Origin: CAYOOT01 sp964405665
Lineage (GTDB): Bacteria; Bdellovibrionota_C; UBA2361; SZUA-149; CAZDWZ01
Assembly: GCA_964405665.1 (NCBI GenBank)
Contig: CAYOOT010000093.1
Span: forward strand, 1-8,986
Length of the DNA stretch: 8,986 nucleotides
Direction: 5' to 3'
This document shows, piece after piece, positions 6,966 through 8,986 of the stretch. Every line of letters begins with the position of its first letter. Positions within the stretch are counted from its first letter, which is position 1. The position numbers were made by a program, and so were the translations under genes. Under the pieces are notes generated by a model. It searched no databases. It was not told the DNA's origin and was given only the letters and a program-made list of their open reading frames with translations.

Positions 6966-8894
6966 GTGGATTTTTTTGCTCAACAAGAAAAAGCAAGAAG
7001 AAATACTCTCTATTTGGTTTTTCTCTATCTGCTTTCCATTATTGGAATCATTGGGATTACTTATCTACTTTTTCTTCTTTATTTTACTCACGGCAAAGTA
7101 AGCGAAATAGTCCAATATTGTTCTAATTATAATTTTGATAATCAATTTTGCAGTCAACTTTTTAATTTAAAAATTTTGGCAACAATTGCCAGCGGTGTTT
7201 TAGTTGTTATTTTTTTCGGCTCAATTTGGAAGTTGATTGCTTTGTCCAGAGGCGGTGCTTATGTTGCCCAATCTTTGGGGGGAAGATTAATCGATAGAAA
7301 TACCAGAGATCCTTTGGAGAAAAGGCTGTTAAATATAGTGGAAGAAATGTCTATTGCCTCGGGAATCACTGTTCCTGACGTTTATATTTTGAATAACGAA
7401 GAAGCGATTAATGCTTTTGCTGCCGGATACAGTCCCAAAGATGCAGTCGTTGCTGTTACAAGAGGGAGTCTGGAAAAATTAAACCGGGAAGAATTACAAG
7501 GTGTGATTGGCCATGAGTTCAGTCATATCTTAAACGGTGATATGAAATTAAATATCAGACTGATTGCTATCTTAAACGGCATCCTCTGTATTTCGTTAAT
7601 TGGAAGAATTTTGATGCAGTTTAGGAGTGGAACATATTATCGTTCCAATAATAACCGAGAAAGTAAAGATCCACTGGCGGCTTTGCCACTAATTGGTTTT
7701 GTGCTTTGGCTAGTTGGTTACCTGGGAGTATTTTTTGGTCATATGATTAAGAGCGCGGTTTCGCGGCAAAGAGAATTTTTAGCTGATGCCTCCAGTGTGC
7801 AATTTACAAGAAATCCTGAAGGCCTGGCTTCTGCCTTAAAAAAAATTGGCGGCTATGCATATGGTTCAAAACTTTCCTCTCCCAGAGCAGAGGAAGCAAG
7901 CCATATGTTTTTTGCAAATGGACTGGCTAGTTATTGGTTTTCACTTTTTGCCACGCATCCGCCACTGGCGGAGAGAATTAAAAGATTAGAACCAGGATTT
8001 AAAGGCGAATACATTGAGCCTGCCTCGGAGCTGGCATCATCCGCGCTGGAAGGAGAGCAAGCTCTTGCTGGTTTTTCGGGAAATGCTGAAGCTTCGGTTT
8101 CCAATATCAATCAAGCAAATGTTTCTTCTAAAATCGGCAATCTTGATCGGGGTAATTTGAATTCCGCAGTGGAATTAATTAAAACTATTCCTGTTTCTTT
8201 AAAACAAGCAAGCAAGGAAGTTGGTCCGGCGCTTGCAATATTAATGTCGATGATGCTTTCTTCTGAAAAAAGATTTAGAGAAAAGCAGTTAGAAAGAATT
8301 GCCGATCAAACTTTAATTTCTTTAATCAAAGAATATGATCCAAAAATTAAAAATATTAGCCGAGAAACTTATTTGCCTTTAGTGGAGATGTTACTTCCAA
8401 CTCTCAGATTGCTTCCCAAAGATTATTTGGAAAATGTAATTGAAGATTTAAGATTTTTATCAGAGGTGGATCAAGAGCTTACTTTATTTGAATATATTTT
8501 AGTGATTATTGTGCAAGCGGCGACAAGGCAAGTTCGAGGAGAAAAATCACCCGGAGTTAGCTTTTTACGAATTACCGATCTGGGGAAAGAATTACAGCTG
8601 ATTCTTTCTGCACTTTCTTATTCGGGCAGTAGTGAAGAAAAAGAAATACAAGCCTCTTTTTCTCTGGCAATCAATTTTCTTGGTTTGAATCTTAACTTAG
8701 CTCCCAAAGAAGATTGCACATTACAAAATATAGATGCTGCTTTGAGCCAATTAGAGAAAGCTTCGATGGAGCTTAAAAAGAAAATTATTCAAGCTGCTGC
8801 CGCTTGTGTGGAAAGGGATTTGCAGCTTACATTAGAAGAAGCAGAGCTTTTAAGAGCGATTTATTATGTTTTAGATTGTCCATTATCACTTTGA
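6966..8894 (+). CDS. HtpX-like M48 membrane zinc metalloprotease with helical C-terminal extension
   Basis: This is a 642-residue M48 metalloprotease, about twice the length of E. coli HtpX (about 290 residues). Membrane helices are predicted at about 15-40 and 70-94, and weaker hydrophobic segments at 199-219 and 240-263. The zinc site is complete: H183-E184-F-S-H187, with the third ligand E270 in SRQREFLAD. THPPLAERI (330-338) closes the protease domain. The basic N-terminus and family topology put the active site in the cytoplasm. Two cysteines (C52, C62) lie in the short outer loop and could form a disulfide. Residues about 390-642 are helical, with LPLVEMLLPTLRLL near 470, LFEYILVII near 508 and the ending EEAELLRAIYYVLDCPLSL. 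From memory, this layout matches longer M48 proteins encoded beside LemA in other bacteria; a TerB-like relationship is possible but unproven. The start is GTG at 6966 with only a weak Shine-Dalgarno-like GAAG; no in-frame ATG would keep the first helix. It is the second gene of the lemA operon and likely degrades misfolded membrane proteins. Confidence 0.96.
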   Translation: MDFFAQQEKARRNTLYLVFLYLLSIIGIIGITYLLFLLYFTHGKVSEIVQYCSNYNFDNQFCSQLFNLKILATIASGVLVVIFFGSIWKLIALSRGGAYVAQSLGGRLIDRNTRDPLEKRLLNIVEEMSIASGITVPDVYILNNEEAINAFAAGYSPKDAVVAVTRGSLEKLNREELQGVIGHEFSHILNGDMKLNIRLIAILNGILCISLIGRILMQFRSGTYYRSNNNRESKDPLAALPLIGFVLWLVGYLGVFFGHMIKSAVSRQREFLADASSVQFTRNPEGLASALKKIGGYAYGSKLSSPRAEEASHMFFANGLASYWFSLFATHPPLAERIKRLEPGFKGEYIEPASELASSALEGEQALAGFSGNAEASVSNINQANVSSKIGNLDRGNLNSAVELIKTIPVSLKQASKEVGPALAILMSMMLSSEKRFREKQLERIADQTLISLIKEYDPKIKNISRETYLPLVEMLLPTLRLLPKDYLENVIEDLRFLSEVDQELTLFEYILVIIVQAATRQVRGEKSPGVSFLRITDLGKELQLILSALSYSGSSEEKEIQASFSLAINFLGLNLNLAPKEDCTLQNIDAALSQLEKASMELKKKIIQAAAACVERDLQLTLEEAELLRAIYYVLDCPLSL

Positions 8895-8896
8895 AA

Positions 8897-8949
8897 CTTT
8901 ATAGTGCCTGCAATTACAAAAATACTTGGCAAACCGGGCACCCATAAAG
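8897..8949 (+). terminator. Imperfect hairpin after the lemA-M48 operon, weak terminator candidate
   Basis: Three bases past the M48 stop, CTTTAT plus GTGCCTG (8897-8910) can pair with CGGGCAC plus ATAAAG (8935-8949). The stem has 6 and 7 bp, including one G-U pair, with a 1x2 internal loop and a 24-nt end loop. No U-tract follows, so it is not a standard intrinsic terminator. It may only be a 3' end stabiliser or chance. Confidence 0.25.
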
Positions 8950-8986
8950 GCTGACTATTACCCACAAGTATAAATTTTCTTGTTCT
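8950..8986. other. Window edge, no assignable gene
   Basis: The last bases carry no plus-strand gene. On the minus strand a frame is open from the window edge (8986) to a TAA at 8864-8866, giving 40 residues with a hydrophobic stretch (PLWVPGLPSIFVIAG). It would overlap the M48 3' end by 31 nt. I do not recognise it, and an open frame of this length is unremarkable in such sequence. Confidence 0.3.

Noticed and set aside
6709..6996. Minus-strand 95-codon open frame across the lemA 3' end
   Set aside because: It lies antisense to the well-supported LemA coding region and its product resembles nothing I recognise.
8917..8986. Minus-strand frame from the edge containing CPVC, as a zinc-ribbon protein tail
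   Set aside because: Only about 23 codons are visible and there is a single CxxC, which is too little to support a gene.

Overview
The window is a bacterial chromosomal segment with about 38-40% G+C by eye. It holds three complete protein genes and one divergent promoter region, and its gene density is close to full. All three stop types are used: TAG ends the macroglobulin gene, TAA ends lemA and TGA ends the M48 gene. The family lengths fit those stops, so a standard bacterial code is likely and TGA is probably not reassigned. No RNA gene, CRISPR array, transposase or toxin/defence gene was seen. The organism cannot be fixed from this sequence. AT-rich codon use, weak Shine-Dalgarno signals and a very large membrane-anchored macroglobulin would suit an uncultivated lineage such as a Patescibacteria/CPR member or another low-GC bacterium. 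This is an impression, not an identification.

Layout. Positions 1-77 are a short spacer that begins with a 7-bp tandem repeat. Positions 78-5990 (minus strand) encode a 1970-residue bacterial alpha-2-macroglobulin (A2M) with one N-terminal membrane anchor and an intact CSEQ thioester motif. Positions 5991-6355 are a divergent control region. It holds candidate promoters for both directions and, between them, a 151-bp REPIN-like element: two GC-rich 32-bp palindromic units in inverted orientation, 31/32 identical. Positions 6356-6946 (plus strand) encode LemA. After a 19-nt gap, 6966-8894 encode an HtpX-like M48 membrane metalloprotease with a long helical C-terminal extension. Positions 8895-8986 are a spacer with an imperfect hairpin.

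How the genes may work together. LemA and M48 form a two-gene operon of a known kind and probably serve membrane protein quality control. The A2M is expected to stand outside the cytoplasmic membrane and trap foreign proteases covalently. The divergent arrangement could coordinate envelope defence with envelope repair. However, the M48 active site is predicted to face the cytoplasm and the A2M trap to face outward, so direct contact between them is unlikely.

The most unusual observations are the REPIN-like element, whose sequence inflates the macroglobulin reading frame with a spurious 47-residue N-terminal extension, and perfect hairpins embedded in the macroglobulin coding sequence, one with a 15-bp stem. 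I do not see convincing evidence of a wholly new biological system.
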